Positions 1 to 13,637 of a stretch of DNA of 64,000 bases are shown here, piece by piece; the first letter of the stretch is position 1, and each line of letters starts with the position of its first letter. The notes below the pieces were generated by a model. That model was not told the origin of the DNA and ran no database searches. It saw nothing but the letters and a program-made list of their open reading frames with translations. Made by a program: the position numbers and the translations under genes. The stretch is from Anarhynchus alexandrinus (taxonomy: Eukaryota > Chordata > Aves > Charadriiformes > Charadriidae), in NCBI GenBank assembly GCA_008711295.1, contig VUYV01000044.1:2009750-2073749 (forward strand). Reading direction: 5' to 3'.

Positions 1-69
1 CAAAAAAAAAGAAAGAAAGAAAGAAAGAAAAAGAAAGAAAGAGAAAGAAAGAAAGAGAAAGAAAAAGAA
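1..69. repeat. GAAA-type simple repeat
   Basis: Purine-only tract built from GAAA units with occasional GAAAA and GAGAAA variants, running from the first base of the window. It is an impure microsatellite or the truncated A-rich tail of a longer element whose remainder lies outside the window. Confidence 0.9.
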
Positions 70-3000
70 TATTTGAGCTATCAGTCCCCCAAAGGAACAA
101 GAGCCCAATTGACAGAAAATGACCACAGGACACTGTCAGAGTTACAAAGACAACAGAAGAGATATGTCAAACCTACACAACGTCACCTGTCCCAGAACAC
201 AGAAGCGTCTAAAGCGGACAAGGCTTGCCATGCGGGTCACGGCCTGTGATTAGACAGGCAACTCAGAGCGTAAGCGTCCCCTCTCAACACCAACATGAAT
301 CACAGCATTGGGACTGTTTCATTATTCTCTGTCTCTCCCTCTCTGCCCCATGGGCCACAGGCGAACGTTAAGCAGAAGGTTTTCATTCCTCTTTGGTCAC
401 GTCCTGAAGAGACGTACTCGAGTTCAATCTCAAGACCATTAAGTATTTAGTTTTGCTCCCAATCCATTGGAGCTCATTTGCACCAGCTGAGGTGGCTTTG
501 TACCACAGATCCTGTTGGTCTAAGGTCTGGGTTCCAGCTATGCCTCCAAAAGAGACCAGGGTTTAACTCTTTAAATGCCCACTTAATCCTGTTCTCCTGT
601 CAAGAACAGCTTCCCTGTTGGAAGATACTTTCTCCAGATGCTTTTGTAAGTCTGTGCTAATCAAATCAAACAAGCCTTTGCATGTAATTAAACATTCAGG
701 TTTTTAAGCATACGAATGCAGAATTTGCAGCATAATTGCAGAAAACTGAGGGGAATGGCAGTGAGCACAGGGACATGGGAACTCCCCTGCTCATCAGGGA
801 GCCAGGAGGACATTGCAGCAGCTGCTAGGACCTCCCCTTTAACAATGCCAGCCTCCAGACCGAGGAGCAAGCGTTCCAGATCCCACCTTTGAAATTAAGC
901 TTATGGGCTCTTTTTCTTACGAAAAACTTGAAAACAAACAAACGGAATCAAATCACTGTGGCTCTTCAGAGTGGGTATCTGGGTTCTCCTTCAGCCAAGG
1001 GAAGCTGGTAGGGGAAGAAAATGCACATGCACACACGTGCGTGCACATGCTACACCTTCCTCTCCAGAGGAACCTAATAAGTCATGTTATAGCTGAAGAA
1101 TAACACGGGTCACCTCCTATAGCTTTCAACGAGATCTACACACGGTGACAAAAATCTACGGAAGTTGCCTTGTTTTGCAGCTGCAGCAATGAAACATTAT
1201 ACTCACCGCCGCGTCCTCAGGCTTTCTGCCTTTCAGGGCAGGTCGCTGCTTCCTCAGCACGCTGCTCTCCCCCGTGGGGCCGGCTCTCCTGCTCCCCAGC
1301 TGGCCCGGTGAGGATGCGGGTATCACTTTTGCACCAGGTAAAGAAGGGACAGTGCAGCCCAGCTGTTACCCATCAGAGGTGCTTTGCAGCGCTGTGCCCT
1401 TGCCCAGCCCCAGCGTCGCATTTCTGCACTCCAGATGGTGGGAAGAAATCTGAAACTCATATCCCTCTGCCTTTTAGAAACTACCAGTTTGCCACCAGAT
1501 ACGGGACCCTTTCCTGGGAGCACCCCATTAAAATGTTGGCAGCACAACTCTGATAGTGTTGGAGATAAAGAGATGAGACTTTGGGAACCCCTAGTCTGGC
1601 TGTGCTTGGACTGCATTCCCTGTGCTTCTGCCCCTGTGCTGGAAGACACTGACTGCAAGAATTTGTAAGTGTAACTGTGCGTTCAGTCATTTAAACTACA
1701 AAATTGTGCACCTTATTCGTATGTGCAAAGACTACCACCTTTTCCATGCAACCTGGGCGTTTTGACACACAAGCATTCATTACGGAGATGTGTTTACAGC
1801 CGATTTACTTGTGTAATAACTGTACATGGAAAATAGACACACAGCCTCTCTTCTGCGTATCAACCCCGATGCCGAGTACTGTCCCAGCGGCAATCTCTGG
1901 CTGGGAGCTCTCGTCCTTACTGCAGTACGTGCTTTGTGATAGTGAGCAGGGAAAGCAATTTTTAAGAGGCCAAGGACAAGAGGATACACGGCCGTGGGCA
2001 ATGCTGCCAATGCTGCCAGGTGCTCACTTCTCTGTATGTTTCTTCCATATCTGGCCATTTTTTTGCATTGATGGTGAAATGAAAAAGCATTCCTTGGGGT
2101 ACCAAAGGGACACGGCAGAGCATCTGTTTTCTGAGACAAAGGAGGAGGGATGCTGCTGCCCAGCAAAAGATAGCAAGCCAGCTGATCAGATCTGCAAGGA
2201 AGTAACTTAGCTAAAGATAAGACAAACAAACATCAACTGAGGAAAGGGAACATCCTGGGAAAACTGCGGAAGTTCCCCAATACCAGGAGACTAAAATGAT
2301 TCAAAGAGGAAAAAAAAAGAAGAAAGAAAGAGGTTGGTGTGGCGGAGAGTTAATTCCCATGCTCGCTCTGCTGTGGAACAGGTGTCTCAGAGACCATCCA
2401 GCTACAGCATCATTAGAAGAAAATTCCAGCATAACATATAAGATATTCTAATTGCTACATCTAATTATGAGGAAGAGTAAATCACCATGAAAAAATTATC
2501 CGTCAAACAGAGTATAAACACGTAATTGACAATCAAACTAAGAGCTGTAATCCATCTTCAGAGGCTGCTGCTGTGTATAAAGACACTACTTGTATTCATG
2601 AAGTAGAAGAGTGCTTCCAGAGTTATTGTAAAGACCTATTAATCAGATAAATCTTTAAATATTTACAAAAACCTGTTCCAAAACTGAAAACTTTGTCAAG
2701 TATATTTTCTCAAACTGGAGACCAGTAGGACTCTGCATTATCAAACTGGATTTTGCTGAGGCAGCTGGACAGATGGATGTAACAGTGCTTTGTGAAACAT
2801 CTGGTACTAATCTAACCAAACAATTTTTAATTTGCTATTAATTTCCTCTGTAACACAAAAGTCTAGACCACCTGCCACGGCCACAGACAGGTCTACCTAA
2901 ACCAGGGTCCCGAAGAAGGCAGCATGAACTGTGCACCTTGCCCCTAAAGCTCAAATTTTTATACCCTTATTCATATCTTGCTCTTCCTCCAGCAGAAGCC

Positions 3001-4939
3001 ATGTGAACAAAGTAGAACGGAGCCACTGTCACACAGGGACGATGCCTTCAACTGGACCTGAGTTACATCCTCACCAAGCGCCTCTAGGGCCTCACCCTTA
3101 CCGTTTTCAGCGAGCAACGTGTAGAAATTCTCCAACCTCAGCCTGGAACACAGCCCAGGCTCAGGAGGTCCTAGCCGGCTCCTTGGGTGGATGCTGCTGG
3201 TGAGCATGAACACGTGCCGTTCAGCAGCCAAAGCAGCCCGTGTCCTGTGGCAAGATGGTTGTGTTGGCACTGGTGACAGGTTTGAGAGTGAGCTGTCGCC
3301 AAACAGGCTCGTTTATGGGCTGTGCTGCCTGGAGAGGGAATCAAGCAGCCCTTCCAGTCTGTGATGGTTGCTTTAATGACCACAGCTGAGGCCTCTGCCT
3401 TTTGAACAGAAAGCTCTGTGTATGTGCTACATGCATTCACAAGCTGCTTCAGCTGTATAAAAATGCTATTAGGCTTCTCCTTGCTACGGATCCATCGCCC
3501 AGGCAGCACGTGCCAGTTTTATCACACAGACCTCCTACATTCCCAAACTGTTATTGGCCTTTTCAATGTATTTTTCTACTTTGTTTTTAAAAAGTGAAGG
3601 CCTGATGGAATTTCAGTTCCCATTTAGGATTTTTACAGCACTACAGCTGGGAGGTCATTTGTGAATTTATTGGATTTTAGTGTTTTGGTGGTACACATTT
3701 TATTTTAAAATCAGATGGTTATCCAGTATCCTCTGTGAACGCGTCCATCATTGATAAAAGCACTGACAGACTACGAGGCAGGATGGACTCTACACTGTTG
3801 CAGTCAATCATGAGACCGAGACTATCCTGAAATTTGTGGACTTCCAGGGTGTGAGGAATTTTCTAAGTGATTCTAAGTTATTTCTAAGTTCCTGATTAGT
3901 AATGGCATTTAATTCATCCCTAATGATCTCCTTGGCTTGAGTTGAATCTTGAATCACAATTTTCTGCCCTCAGTCTTAAGCTGTGGTGTTTCTCTTCTTT
4001 TTTATGAAAATAGACATGGTTACACCCATTTTAAAGGTCTCTGGCAATAGCAGTACTGAATACAGTATCAACACAGATAATTACTCAGGCAAAATGTCCA
4101 TGAAACCTGTATTGTTGGCAGATAATGTTGCTTACAAATAGCTATTCCTATTTACATGAGTGACCTTTACGGGCAATGAAAGGCACAGCCTACACCTTGA
4201 ACTTAGACCCATACAACTCTTCTAACCACACATTTCAGTTTTTATAAAAAGACAGGCGTTGCTGTTTGAAAACTGTAAGGAGACAACACTTATTTAAGCA
4301 TACACTTACTAATCCAGGAACATTAGGAATGTTAGGAACTCGGGTATTGAGCAACACATGAAAATATCATTCCCCTTCAGCATAAAATTCTTGAGTTTGA
4401 ACATTAACACTGTTTTAACACACTGAACATTGATGTCAGGAGTAGATAACTGCATATGCATCACTTGCACGTACCATGGCAGCAGTGGCACATCTAAATG
4501 TCCAGTGAAACATCTCATTTCCATTTCAATGACTTCTAGGAAGAAAGTCTTACAGAAACCTCTCAAATGAGAAGACCCTCAGCGCAAAGCTAAGAAAGAA
4601 GAAATTCTACCACACTTGAAACATTCCTTTGCAACGTTGGGTGTTGCAGATAAAAGGTGGTTTATAATGAAACACGAGGCTGGGACTGGAGGAGCTGACA
4701 CGCCAGAGTATGCTGCTTCCTGCAGTCTGTGCTACAGTGACACTCGTGTCTGCCAGAGGAACAGAGCAGACAGTCATGGATGGGATTGCCTTCAATCACT
4801 GCAACTAGATTTTCCAGAACTTTCAAGTGATGCCCTTGGTAACTGAGGCCAGCCCCCGGCTGGCACACAGAGATGTTAATTGGAGCATACCCAGCGACCC
4901 TGTGCTGGCAGCAATAGATTTGCTTCCAGCATTAGGACT
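70..4939. other. Intergenic stretch, no gene recognised
   Basis: Moderately AT-rich single-copy sequence. Reading frames on both strands are short and none shows a known family, a splice-phase partner or a domain. By conserved gene order the 3' end of SLC9A8 should lie to the left of SPATA2, so I looked here and up to 19.7 kb for its conserved transmembrane and C-terminal peptides and found none. This was an eye scan, so a short exon or untranslated sequence could be missed. Confidence 0.5.
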
Positions 4940-5050
4940 TTCGGTTTCCTTGGTCACCTCTGGATGCCTCAGTTTCCCTCTCAGAAGAAAGCAGATTGCA
5001 GGGATGTTGTGAGGCATAATTTAAATTTGCCAAATGCATTGACAACACTA
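4940..5050 (+). repeat. MIR-like SINE fragment
   Basis: The order of landmarks follows the 3' half of the MIR consensus: a stretch like the 'aacctct...gcctcagtttccc' box (about 4955-4980), then 'gggatgttgtgaggcataat' (about 5000-5020), then a tail resembling 'aatgcattga'. It is strongly diverged, as expected of an old amniote SINE in a bird. No target-site duplication can be recognised. Confidence 0.55.
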
Positions 5051-8000
5051 GCTAGAGATCTGTTCTGATTGTTTAACTTTTATTTATCATAGCCTAAACA
5101 GAAAATCAGTCAGCACCACGCCAATTAAAACTGAACCATTAGAGGAGCCTGCAAGAGAAGCGATGTTTAGCTTTTTCATTAAGTAGCAGTGACAGATACA
5201 GATTGGGAACATGCTCCATAGGATGAACATGAAGCCCAGCTGCAACCTGAGGCATAGTGAAGCCTGGAAGAACCACAGTCGTTTGTATGCAAATGACAGA
5301 GTTGTTCGCAGAAACATGAATCAATGACAGTACATGTGTGCAGAGATTTGGAAGCACATTGCTCAATCTCCTACAAAAAGGAGGGGAATACTTTTCTCTC
5401 TTGTACACCTAGTTTGTTCCTGCCGAATAAAGCGGCACGTACTGCAAATTGCTCTCATCAATAATCAAGGCAGGAGAGGCAAAAATAAAGCGACAGGGAG
5501 CGGGGATCCAGGGCTCAAGTGGCAAAGCAGCTCTGAGGATACTGTGCTCAAAAAACATCAGATCAAAACTATTCACGAGAGAGAGAGGCTTGAATAATCA
5601 CTTCGTGTTGGTCGGGGAAGATGGAGACTCTGGGGGTGGCCTTGCCCTTCACGGTGTTTCAGACATGAGTCCTTTCCATCATCTCCCGAGCAGGTGAGCC
5701 GCAGTGTAATAGGATGGAGAGGTGGAATTAGAGCTGTTGTGCCCCACAGTCACTCACCTGCGAAGCAGGAGGCTCGGAGAGGCAGAGCAAACGTGTGCAG
5801 GAGCAGGCAGCGTGGGCAGACCACCACAGCATGGCAGCAGGAGATGGAAATTCAAACTCCTGTGTGAAAGGGGACACAGTCACGAATCTGAGAGCGGCTA
5901 GAAATAGCACAGCCCCGTGAAAGGGTCTTACTGCCAGGACAGCAGCGGTCACGATGCATACGAGTCAGCCAGCTGCGCTGCGCTGCCCAAGCCAAATGCT
6001 GCTGCGTCCTGCATTGTCAGGGAGCTGAAAGGAGCCTCGTCCTTCAGCCGAATGAAAAATTAGCCCGTGGATGTATTCATGGGACAAGGGAGCGCAGAGA
6101 CAATTGGGAGGAAACTATCTCAATACTCACCTGGATTAATGACTCAGAGAACTGTCCAAACAGCTGTGTCCGATACCAAGGATATCTGCAGGCAGCAAAA
6201 GGCTCCGTACCAGATGCAAACACTATCTCCACCGTGCAGGCCAGCGCTGGCAACTAGAGGAAGGGGAGTTCCCTAAGAGACAGCTCTATTTTGAGTGTGA
6301 GGGGCAGCAACCAAATGGCCACGGGTGGGGTAGAAAGGTCTTGGTGTGCAGAAGAGCACACTTACCTGCTTTGCCAGTCATGCATAGAGCACAACGCTGC
6401 GCAGTATCAGAACAAAAGGGTGAGTCTTGCACAACATCCTTGCGAGGGGTTCACTTCTGCCCTTGTTTGATGTTCTCCATACACGGCCATCAGCCCAAAT
6501 CTGTTTGAGCTAATGGAGAAGCTTCAGGTGGGAGCTGAAGGAAACAGTAACCTTTAGGAGGACTTGCTCCTTTGACGGCACTTGGTATGAGCAAAAAAGT
6601 CCACACAAGACTAAACAAGCGATTCTAAACAATCATTTACCTACTCAGATATTGTTCCTGTAGTGCAACCCAAGTAAATGGCTGTATTGATCAAATGCAA
6701 AGAAAATGTGGCTGGCAGTAGGCTAATGACCTACCCCACTGCAAGACAGCAGGCTTAGACCTCTGAAAATCCCTGCTCCTAGATGCCTCTTCCAGTCCCC
6801 AGACAAATTGCATCCTTAAAACGTCCTGTCTCAAAGGACAGTAAAAAGTTGTTTATTTTTCAAAGTACAGAAGTCCACAGAGATTAGATGGTGGGAACAC
6901 TGCCCACCAGCCAAAGCCAAACTCCCAGCCACAGCCAAGGTGGAGCCTTCATTTCTGAACCTATGCAAACACAGAAAACATTGTCTTGACATTGATTTTC
7001 CTCCTAATTCCCAGAATTAGAGGTTGCACACCATCAGGTTCCCGCTAGCATTTATCACCTCCACAGAACTATTGGATAAACCCTTTTTCCAGCATTCCTC
7101 AGCCTCTGTTGGGAGTTCCTTTTCCCCAAACAAAGACATTTCTCCCAGCCGCCTTCTTTCAGCCTTTGAATGGTCCTGCCCATTGCACAGTGAGCTACAG
7201 ACCTCGCTACACACATCCGCAGGAACAGCTCCAAGCTCTGCTGCTGAACTCCATCATGCAACACTGACAATGCACCTTTTGCAGCTCTTGGGGCAATATG
7301 GAGCTTTGGTGGCCATGACTGAGATGAAGACTTAGGTCAGTACAAATCCTCACTCGTGCTTTCTTACATTACAGATTAAACCTTTCACTGACAGAGATGG
7401 TATTTAACCCCTTCTGAAGACCCTACTATTAAACCCTTTTCCTGGTAAGCACTCAACGCGATGGATAACGCTGACATGACTTGCCTGCAGCCCATGACTG
7501 GCCTGGGAATATGAAACCCCAAAGTTACTGGCACAGTGATGTTTTAGTCAGGTTTGCCACGGGAAATTTTAAAGGAATATCCGCAGCTGCCAGGCAAAAT
7601 TCATTCAGGACAATCAACAAAAAGTTTTTGAAAGAAATTTATAGTCTTCAGTAAGTGATAGACCAATATCTCACAGAATTATCAAGTATAAGGAAAGGTC
7701 TATAAAAATAAGCAGTGATGAGTTGAGAGGAACATTTGTGAAGGAACAGAGCCCATGAAGGACAACTTGGGGATTATTTCAGCTAAAAAAAAGGGACCTA
7801 CAAGTAAATTAATTTTAAATACAATAGAAAACACAGAACCGATTCACTAAATAAAAGTGGGGAACTGAGGAGAGGGCTTTGGATTCTGCGCAAGTGGCTG
7901 GTTTATGCCCCTTACAGACAGGCTCAAAGGGACTAAACACAGCAGATACTTTGTAAGTCACTTCCCAGCTCCACTGCCGTGCATGAGCAGGGCATCTTCA

Positions 8001-8460
8001 TGAAGCATTATCATCCCCACTGGGCAGAAAATTTGTGAAGACCAGTTGAGAGGTCTCCGAGCCAGCCAGCTGCAGCTCGTGTTCCATATTACCACTCCTG
8101 GCTTCCACTCAGACCACAAGAGCATTTGATTTTAGAGAGCAAACAGAGAACAGTGAATAAAAGTGCTGATTTCAATTGCATTCATAAAGCAGACAGTGTC
8201 CTAAGCTTTAGAAAAGACAGAGCTACAACATAATCAGCGAGGCCAAAGATATTTCCCTAAAAGCATGCTCCTAACGTTTGACCTAAATAACAGCAGATTG
8301 AAAGACAGATTCTCTCTTTCAAGATAGGCTTGGTCAGATTCATAAGCAAAGAAAATCACCATAAATAGGCACAGAGCAGGGATGTACCAAAACAGTCACA
8401 GTACATCATACTAATGAAATAATCTGGAAAGCATTACTTTCAGTTCCGTTGCTCTCCCTT
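5051..8460. other. Intergenic stretch, no gene recognised
   Basis: No coding exon, RNA gene or recognisable transposable element seen. AATAAA hexamers occur on the plus strand (for example near 5427, 5482, 7845 and 8155), but none sits behind a supported last exon. Confidence 0.5.
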
Positions 8461-8461
8461 T

Positions 8462-8592
8462 TGGTGAATCATGTCATCTCACTGGGCCTGTTTTCCCACC
8501 TGCAAACAGCATTAATGGTATTTATTTCGCACACAGTGTGGTGTGAGATTCTGCTTATTACCTGTCTGTGCACAGCTCTGAAATCTGCATGC
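8462..8592 (+). repeat. MIR-like SINE fragment
   Basis: Reads like a decayed MIR 3' half: 'tcatctcactgggcctg' followed by 'ttttcccacctgcaaa' (the cctcagtttccccatctgtaaa box), then an alternating GT/GA stretch in place of 'gggttgttgtgaggatt', and an end like 'gtgcacagctctgaaatc' matching the usual 'tgtaaagcgctttgaaatc' tail. The 103-codon frame that crosses it is a by-product of the repeat. Confidence 0.5.
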
Positions 8593-8759
8593 AATGAGTT
8601 TTTCAGCATGCTTGTCACATTTTCTCCTTTGGTATCTGCCAGGCACATTTTGTGCCTGCTAATCCTACCCCTCAGCCTGTTGTGCCGTGTCGAGCGTGTT
8701 ACAGATGTCTGTGTCCATCGCTTCCTGCGTGCGACTCTGCTCACTGCATCATCACCTTA

Positions 8760-8990
8760 AAAGCAGGGGAGAAACCCCACTACATTTGTCTGGCAAGATT
8801 TGGCCACACTGGCTGATTTTTATCAACTCATATTTTGCCCACTGCTTTGTGCTCTGACCTCATTTTATCGTCACTGGGTTCCTACCATGCCTGACTGAGG
8901 TCAGGCTCACTGGCCTATAATTTCCTGCATATGCCTGTGCTGAAGAGGCAGCTCAGCATCTTTGCGAGTGGGTTAGGGACAGATTTGAAG
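8760..8990 (-). repeat. CR1-type LINE relic (reverse-transcriptase piece)
   Basis: On the minus strand 8893-8925 translates as GNYRPVSLTSV, the hallmark reverse-transcriptase motif of CR1-clade LINEs (canonical form DPGNYRPVSLTSV). Downstream on that strand the similarity fades, with residues resembling the following Q..L.NLI block interrupted by stop codons. It is a short, long-dead fragment. CR1 is the dominant retrotransposon of bird genomes; an older L3-like member of the clade is equally possible. Confidence 0.6.
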
Positions 8991-11900
8991 GCTAACATTT
9001 TGTGAGAAACAACACTAGGTGATGGCATTCATTTAAGACAGATCTATGTTACAAGCTACACATGCTGTTGCCCAACTTCCTACCATCTGTACACCAAGTT
9101 TTCAGCTTTATGTTAAACAGACATTAATCCCATGCTTGTATACTTAGATGGAGGCATGAGATAACACATATGTTGCTCTTGAGATGCACTTACCCCCTCA
9201 CAATTCGTGCTTGTGACTGTAATGGAAATATATATTAAAATATATGTTTCTGTTCTTGTGTTTGGGCTTTTCAATGCCACCCACAATTCCCAGTGCCTGC
9301 ATATTCTGGCTTCTCACATCCCACTTGTCCGCTGTGCTTTGAATGCTGCCTGCTACTTAAAGTCCAGCTGGCCAGAGTTTAACCCTTAACTTTCAAGATC
9401 CTCTCCCAGGCTCTCCCTAAATCAGCCCTGTTCAGCTCAACAGCCCCGGACAGGACACTGCAAGGCATCCCCGGGGGCACTCTGGGGGATGGATCCCACC
9501 CACCGTCAGCACCGCCGGGAGGAAGCAGCCAGCGCAGTAACCAGGGTGCTCCCGCTCCCTCTCCCCCTTCCCCTGCCGTGAAGAGCTCATCTCACGCCTT
9601 GCCGCAGTTTCTCAGCAGTCAAACTTTAGTGAAGAGACCAAAGCAGAGGGGAGCAGGACAAACACTTGTGGAGCAACAAGCTGAAGGTCCTGGAGCAGGC
9701 TCTAACGCCGGGATTCAAGGGTTAGCACATGCCTTGGGGGTCACTTTCCTAGGATCAGGCCAAAGCCCGGAAAGCAAAGGGCATAAAACCCAAATATAAC
9801 TAGGTAGCACTCAAGCCCGCTAAGAACCGTCTGCAGAGACTGTAGTTATCCTGGTCACAATGGAGGATACATGACAGTCGCCTTTAAACACAAGTACAGA
9901 GAAAACCCTTCCAGCTCATCGCTATTTCATAGCAATGATAAGGGCTGAGCTGTGGGGATGGCGCAAAGGGTCTCTGTGTTTCATGAACTTATCTCAAAGG
10001 GAACAGATGTGCTGAGATCAAAGAGCACTTACTAGCTCAGCCATTCCTTGTGTCCTTTGACGACTGCGGTGTCTCCTTTGTGCCACGTACCTGCCTGCTT
10101 TTCCCAACAAAACTGAAAAATATGGGCACGCTTTTAGGCTCCTATGATACATTGAATGCATTAGGCCTATAAGTCTCATTTTCTGCAAAATCTCTGCAAG
10201 CGGGCAGACAGACCCATTAACATTCACCATGTCTCACATTTGCATTGCAAAGTGGAACTGGTGCACCCACCACTGGCAGACCAGTGCACGCTTCATGGCC
10301 TTCAACACACCCACACACAGGAGCAGAATCCTACTGGCACTAAGGCGCATTGGTGCCAAGAATTTGGGTTTGGCCCAGGAAAGGAAAAATGTAGTATTTT
10401 AAAATCTTCTTAGGTCTGTCACTTTACTAAACCATTCTGCAAGGCGCTCTGTTTCATTAACAACTCCAAAGACCAATCTTCTCAATACTTTTAGCTCTTC
10501 CAGAGGTCACCAAAGGAGGACAGGTCTCAGTTGCATAAGGATGCTGTATGTCATGCTTCAGTTTGCAAACGCTGCATGGCCACGTGACAAATCAAGCAGG
10601 TTCCAACATATGCAAATGGATGGAGATCTGTGTGCTGTGGTTTTGTACGTGGCTCCACATGCGTGAAATGACCTGACAAGAAATATAACCTCTGTAGTGG
10701 TGAATAAGGCTTCATCCTTAGGAATTATGGACTAGATTCTCAACTGGCATAAATCAAACACAGCTTTAAGCGACACCAAAGGAACAATATATAGCGGCTG
10801 ACAAAGGGTTATAACATGAAATCAAAGAGAGGCAAACATGTAATCAGAAAATTGGTTATTCTTCAACTTCCTTCCTTACCAGCTCCATATCACACACAGA
10901 TGCCCCAAATACCATCTCTTCTCTTCTTTGAAAGCCACATACTTGTGCTCTTCCCAGCCCTACCTGCTCCTCCCGCAAGAACTGAAAGTTAGCTACCAGC
11001 TTGACAAAAACACTGTTTTTTTTTGTCAAGGTACGATTCTCCTTAGCACACAGCTTGTGCTAACTCATACCTTAACGAGCTACAAAAGAATCAGCATCGT
11101 GTTGCTCAAAACATCGTGGAAAAACTGGAGAACCTGCATCAACCCCTCTTGCGTGTTGGTTTCCTCGCCCCGAGAGCAGCACTGCAGGAAGGGCTGCACG
11201 CCGCGCTCCCCGGCACTGATGAAGCCACCCAGCCCTACACCAGGCAGCAACACAGACCGGCCCTTTCACACTCTGGAATGAATTCCTTCAATTTTTGTTT
11301 TATCCTTTTCTAATATTCCAAGTCAACTTTGAACACATGGAGACTCAGTATCTTATCAAGTTATTTTATTTTAGGAAAACACATGGCAGATTAATTTCCA
11401 TTGGAAAAGCATCAATTTAAATAGATCTCCGGCTGGACTTTCAAATTGTTCCTAATTAATATTCCCTTTGAAATCTATCAACTTCCTTTGCTACTACCTG
11501 GCTTTTCTGCATTAGAATATAAAACTAGTATTTCAAGGAAAAGTAACTTTTGTATGTAAAGTCATTAGATACCACTTCATTATCGGAATCAATTTTTAAG
11601 CCAATTTTTTCTCCTCCTCTCTGAAGGACTGTCAGGCCAATAACTTTCTCCCCTTATCTTCCTACTCATACTGGTGTAATTTCTTTCCCACATTTCTTTA
11701 CTCCCTGGCTTGATAGTTTTTAATGAGCCTTCCACACCTGTGGTCTTATCTAGTGTTAATTCTGCACCCTCGGTTCCCCTCCCTGTGGTACAGATCAGGT
11801 TTAACCACATTGCAATCAGTGGTCCTCCGCTAGCATAAAACCAGCACGAAGATTATGGTGCCAGACTTTGTTTTCAATATAAAACTGTGTCAGTCATGAT

Positions 11901-13355
11901 TAAAAGACAGTGCCTTGGCGACTGGTGCATAAGCTAGTTCGGTGTCTCAGTCGGGTTTCAAGCAGACAATTTTCCCTAATCACAAACCCACTTAAAAACC
12001 TCTTTGTTTGCTGGCGATGGGAGAGCTGCGACTGAACAGAACTGGGAATTGGGCTCCTCTTCACGAAGCTGCTTCTGGGGCAGAGCCGCCGGGTGTCATG
12101 ACGTCAGTGCATCAGGGAACAAACTTTTCAGCTCCAGCCCATCCGGGAGGTGGGTGAAATCTGGACGTCCCCAGCAGCTGAGCGGGTGCCTGTCACAAGC
12201 ACCACGTTCCAGAGAGTACAAATGGAGAAACTGGGACATGACTTTCAGTTTGACAGGGAAGGTGTCTGCTGACAATGAATGAACCTCCCCGTGACTTCAA
12301 GCTTTGTTGGGGGAAAAAAGACAAATTTTAAGTGCCATGGAAATAAAAATACCCCATCGCTTCATTTTGTCCTGTCACTCTGAACAAATGCAGTACTTGT
12401 TTTTAAGACTACTTTTCAGATGACCATACGATTTCTGAACAGAAAATCCACAGTGCCGAGCACTGACAGAAAAATCACTGCCTCTAGCTATTATCTAGTC
12501 ATATGGAAAATATTTGACCGAGGAAATAAAGTCCTTCATTGGAGAGCTTGAGTGATAAGCTGCAGGCAGAAAAAGCAGAATCAAATCACTGTCAAACCTA
12601 CATTCACTCCCAAGACATGTGAGCATCCTACTTGAGCTCAGTAAAAGTAATTTTGCTAACAGGCTTTGAGCCTGTTGAAAAGAAGTGGGAAGTACAATGA
12701 AAGGAAAAAGAGGATTTTTAAGTCAAGCACTGAAAAGTAGCAGGAGATGCCTACACCTTGCCCTGAAACTACAAACTCAGGAACAGCCAAGAAGGAAAAT
12801 ACAGTGACTATACCCTAGGCTTGTACTACAACAAGGAACATTGTTTGACCAAACATGGTTTTGACCGTTCCTAGCAGGTAGAGTTCTTGGTGGCAAAGTC
12901 CTGTAGGTTTTGCACTTCCGCTATATGTTGCTTCCTCAGATGTCTCCTCTTTCTTTCCCCCAATTAACATTTATAGACCTCAGTGTTTTAACACATCTCA
13001 AAAATGCCTTTACGGAAAACAGGTTGTTTTCTTCCTCAGCTTTCCATTGTATTGCAGCTAAACCCAAGTAGAACGATGGCTACACACGTCTTTGTGACTC
13101 AACCCTGCTTCTGCTTACCAAATTCCCTGCAGAGCAAGACCAGACTCCAGGTTCCAAAGGTATCCAGACCATTGCAACATGCAACAGGCTGTTTTTTAAG
13201 CAGTGAGCGCTGAACCAGGAAGAAAGAATTTAACTCCAGCTGCAGGCAGTAGAACTACAGTAAAGACAAATTTGTGCCTAAAGTTTTCAGTGTGAGTTAC
13301 TAGTATCTGAATACTGCACCTTCCCTCTTTCATTACAAAAGGAAGTTCTTGGACA
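8991..13355. other. Intergenic stretch, no gene recognised
   Basis: Single-copy AT-rich sequence without a supported exon. A piece near 10,730-10,785 ('gactagattctcaactggca') resembles a family of short palindromic sequences common in reptile and bird genomes. The resemblance is from memory and weak. Confidence 0.45.
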
Positions 13356-13361
13356 GGAGCA

Positions 13362-13637
13362 TCATTTTATTAAGCAGCACATAATGCTCACTGTAGTATA
13401 TACAGCAGCAGAGTTATCATGCTCTACTTCACAGCACTAAAATGAACTATTCTCCAAGCAGAAGAAATCTTCATATCAACGATTCAAACACCACAGGCTT
13501 CAATGCTGCCAGAAGAGATTCTTTTAATTTTTGATATACCTCTAAATAGTCCAAGACTTTAGGAGTCACAATGGAAAGTGAATCAGACTTTGATTCCCGA
13601 AACAGACAGAAGACACTAAAAGAGCCCAAGCAAACAG
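13362..13637 (-). other. Candidate orphan terminal exon, unrecognised protein end
   Basis: On the minus strand a pyrimidine-rich tract ends in 'gctcttttag' just above 13,610 and could be a splice acceptor. It is followed by about 47 open codons containing ESKSDSLSIVTPK, VLDYLEVYQKLKESLLAALK and PVVFESLI, then a TGA near 13,471 and an AATAAA about 100 bases further on (near 13,365). The acceptor-frame-stop-polyadenylation order and the amphipathic, Leu/Lys-rich composition are what a real last exon looks like. I do not recognise the family and found no convincing upstream exon, so a chance frame in AT-rich DNA remains quite possible. Confidence 0.25.
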
